Assembly: GCA_964561115.1 (NCBI GenBank)
Contig: CAZLOE010000025.1
Coordinates: forward strand, 1-20,482
DNA length: 20,482 nt
From: CAZBSE01 sp964561115
Lineage (GTDB): Bacteria > Actinomycetota > Humimicrobiia > Humimicrobiales > Humimicrobiaceae
Direction: 5' to 3'
Position 1 is the stretch's first letter; the number at the start of each line of letters is the position of its first letter. Of this stretch, positions 15,698 to 20,482 are shown piece after piece. The notes beneath the pieces were generated by a model. It was not told where the DNA came from and searched no databases. It saw nothing but the letters and a program-made list of their open reading frames with translations. Made by a program: the position numbers and the translations under genes.

Positions 15698-16072
15698 ATT
15701 CCCTCTCCTCTATTTAAACTCTTTAAAATAAGCTTCACTACAAAATTTTATTTAATTTGAAAAAAAAATTAAGATTTAATCCAATAAATTAACTTTTTTT
15801 TGATTATACTAAAAAAAATCTTAAAAATATAGGTATTAATATAAAAATTTTATAAATTCCTAAAAAAATTATTAAAAATTTCAATTTTTAACTATATTTA
15901 AATAAAATTTTTTGTTTTTTAATTATACACTAATAAATATTATAGAATCAGTCAACTTTAACTTATTATTTACTTTAAACTAAAATTGTTTACTGATTAC
16001 TTAGAAATACTTCATAGTGGCTTATAATTACAGAACATATAGTATTGTTTGTCTGGATTCTTTACTAAAGTA
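15698..16072 (-). promoter_or_regulatory. 375-base very AT-rich region between rrf2 and pckG
   Basis: No gene is visible. The region is almost all A and T with long A- and T-tracts, and should contain the pckG promoter. Minus-strand TATAAT boxes occur at 15803-15808, 15922-15927 and 15939-15944. A TTGACT at 15950-15955 is 22 bases from the second of these, too far for a standard promoter. An inverted repeat TTAAGATTT/AAATCTTAA (15769-15777 and 15816-15824) flanks the first box. I cannot choose one promoter. Confidence 0.4.
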
Positions 16073-16525
16073 CTACTTACTAGACCCATTTTTCATTTTT
16101 CTCTTAAGCAACTCTTTGCTTCTTTTACAAACATCTGCAAAAGTGATCCCTTCCATAATTTTGGCGATTGCGTTACGTACATCTAACATTACACTATAAA
16201 GACCGCATTCTTTCTCTTTAGGGCATCTTATATATGCCCATTTACTTACACAGTTTAACGGAGCAAGAGGCCCGTCAATAATACGAACCACCTGAGCAAG
16301 ATTGATCTCTTTTGGATCTTTTATTAAACTATATCCACCACCAACACCCCGCCTGCTCTGTAGAAAACCGGCCTTCTTGAGCTCCAGTAAAATCTGCTCC
16401 AGGAATTTCTCAGGTATTTTTTCTTCTTCAGATATCTCATGTATCTGTATATAGTTTTTGTTATAATTCAGGGAAAGATATACCATGGCTCTTAAAGCGT
16501 AGTCTCCTTTTTTTGAAAGCCTCAT
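16073..16525 (-). CDS. Rrf2-family transcriptional regulator with possible Fe-S site
   Basis: The protein is a DNA-binding regulator of the Rrf2 family, whose members (IscR, NsrR, CymR) sense Fe-S status, nitric oxide or cysteine supply. The 150 residues start MRLSKKGDYALRAMVYL, the typical N-terminal winged-helix entry. The wing contains SRRGVGGGYSL (57-67), and RIIDGPLAPLNC follows. Cysteines C92, C101 and C107 (spacing 8 and 5) sit where family members bind a [2Fe-2S] or [4Fe-4S] cluster; IscR has spacing 5 and 5. GAGGGC precedes the ATG. It lies about 200 bases downstream of the 5S gene and upstream of pckG. Targets are not shown; sufCB and the hydrogenase operon are reasonable guesses because both depend on Fe-S supply. 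Confidence 0.92.
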   Translation of the reverse strand: MRLSKKGDYALRAMVYLSLNYNKNYIQIHEISEEEKIPEKFLEQILLELKKAGFLQSRRGVGGGYSLIKDPKEINLAQVVRIIDGPLAPLNCVSKWAYIRCPKEKECGLYSVMLDVRNAIAKIMEGITFADVCKRSKELLKRKMKNGSSK

Positions 16526-16717
16526 CTTGCCCTCACATTTTGTAGTAATTCGTTTTAATAAACATCTCCAATGGAATATGAAACTTATCTTTATTACCTG
16601 ATTTCAATCTTTTAGAGACCCAATTTATGTTCCTTATTTATAATTTACTCTAATTAAACAAACAGCGCAAGAAATACATAGATATGAGTAAAAGAAAATT
16701 ATCATTGATTTTAAAAT

Positions 16718-16732
16718 AAAAAAAACGGTGGC
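16718..16732 (-). terminator. T8 run directly after the 5S terminal helix
   Basis: On the minus strand the 3' arm of 5S helix I (GCCACCG, 16726-16732) is followed by eight T (16718-16725) and then ATTTT. GC-rich stem plus T-run resembles an intrinsic terminator, but the stem closes the whole 5S rather than a short loop, so its efficiency is uncertain. I see no other terminator between 5S and rrf2. Confidence 0.4.
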
Positions 16733-16836
16733 GACCTACTCTCCCATACCACAAGGATATAGTACCATCGGCGCTGAAGGGCTTAACTTTTGTGTTCGGG
16801 ATGGGAACAAGTGTTGCCCCTTCGCTATAGCCACCG
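16726..16836 (-). rRNA. rrf: 5S rRNA
   Basis: The minus strand reads CGGTGGCTATAGCG at the 5' end and GTAGGTCGCCACCG at the 3' end. The terminal arms CGGTGGC and GCCACCG pair perfectly as helix I. The conserved core CCCATCCCGAACAC is present. At about 111 bases the length is normal. It lies some 50 bases after the 23S gene, the last gene of the rRNA operon; the ends are accurate to a few bases. Confidence 0.95.
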
Positions 16837-16872
16837 TAAGCTTTTACATCATAAAGTGTTATTCTCTCAAAG

Positions 16873-16890
16873 CTTCATAGCGAATCATAG
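16873..16890 (-). ncRNA. 3' arm of the 23S rRNA processing stem
   Basis: Read on the minus strand, CTATGATTCGCTATGAAG directly follows the 23S 3' end. Its outer ten bases CGCTATGAAG are perfectly complementary to CTTCATAGCG (19881-19890) before the 23S 5' end, and CTATG pairs with CATAG further in. Such long-range stems are known to be RNase III sites that release pre-23S. Confidence 0.75.
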
Positions 16891-19868
<2,978 letters not shown>

Positions 19869-19871
19869 TAT

Positions 19872-19890
19872 CTATGATATCGCTATGAAG
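19872..19890 (-). ncRNA. 5' arm of the 23S rRNA processing stem
   Basis: On the minus strand CTTCATAGCGATATCATAG lies just before the 23S 5' end and pairs with the arm at 16873-16890. Ten outer pairs are perfect, then a small internal loop, then CATAG/CTATG. Confidence 0.75.
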
Positions 19891-19903
19891 TTTTCAAAGA
19901 ACA
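19889..19903 (-). promoter_or_regulatory. boxA-like antitermination element in the 16S-23S spacer
   Basis: The minus strand reads TGTTCTTTGAAAACT, close to the boxA type TGCTCTTTGAAAACT found in rRNA spacers, where NusB/NusE bind to prevent early termination. It immediately precedes the 23S processing stem, its usual place. The rest of the roughly 134-base spacer (19869-20002) has no tRNA gene. Confidence 0.6.
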
Positions 19904-19999
19904 ACTATAATAATTGGATTTTTTATTCTCTCAGAACTAAATAGTGCAGGATCGACAATATTTCTTCCAGGTTGTTAACCGTAGAAAACTTTTACTCCC

Positions 20000-20482
<483 letters not shown>

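Noticed and set aside
15769..15824. 9-base inverted repeat TTAAGATTT/AAATCTTAA with a 38-base loop upstream of pckG
   Set aside because: In sequence this AT-rich such repeats are expected by chance; kept only as a note in the intergenic entry.

Overview
The window comes from an AT-rich, probably anaerobic bacterium. Its 16S, 23S and 5S rRNA genes are bacterial, and the 16S 3' end carries the anti-Shine-Dalgarno CCTCCTTT. Gene content (NiFe hydrogenase with full maturation set, minimal Suf pair, GTP-type PEP carboxykinase, Rrf2 regulator) fits an uncultivated anaerobic lineage. I cannot place the phylum by reading alone; the roughly 480 nt of 16S at the right end would do it.

Layout. 1-4852 (+): hypF-hypC-hypD-hypE, the genes that build and deliver the Fe(CN)2CO part of the NiFe cofactor. 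4869-9661 (-): hydB-hydG-hydD-hydA, a cytosolic group 3b [NiFe] hydrogenase (NADP-linked 'sulfhydrogenase' type), followed by an unrecognised 84-residue ORF and hypA. 9805-12134 (-): sufC-sufB-hypB, a minimal Suf-like (SmsCB-like) Fe-S assembly pair followed closely by the nickel-insertion GTPase gene. 12513-13829 (+): a DUF1015 protein. 13826-15697 (-): GTP-dependent PEP carboxykinase. 16073-16525 (-): an Rrf2-family regulator with three cysteines that could hold an Fe-S cluster. 16726-20482 (-): a 16S-23S-5S rRNA operon, with 16S cut by the window edge and no tRNA in either spacer.

How the genes work together. The locus is close to self-contained for making one hydrogenase. HypF/C/D/E make the iron-ligand moiety, HypA/HypB insert nickel, and SufC/SufB can supply the many Fe-S clusters of the hydrogenase subunits. 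HydA still carries a C-terminal tail after its DPCxxCxxH motif, so it needs a maturation protease, but no protease gene is in the window. The nickel genes hypB and hypA sit on either side of the structural genes on one strand, while the ligand genes form a separate, convergent operon. A near-consensus promoter lies between hypB and hydB, so the structural operon can also be driven separately from sufCB-hypB.

I see no CRISPR array, transposase, prophage or tRNA. Nothing is clearly a new system. The best leads are the 84-residue ORF inside the hydrogenase operon, the sufCB-hypB linkage, and a perfect palindrome in front of hypF.
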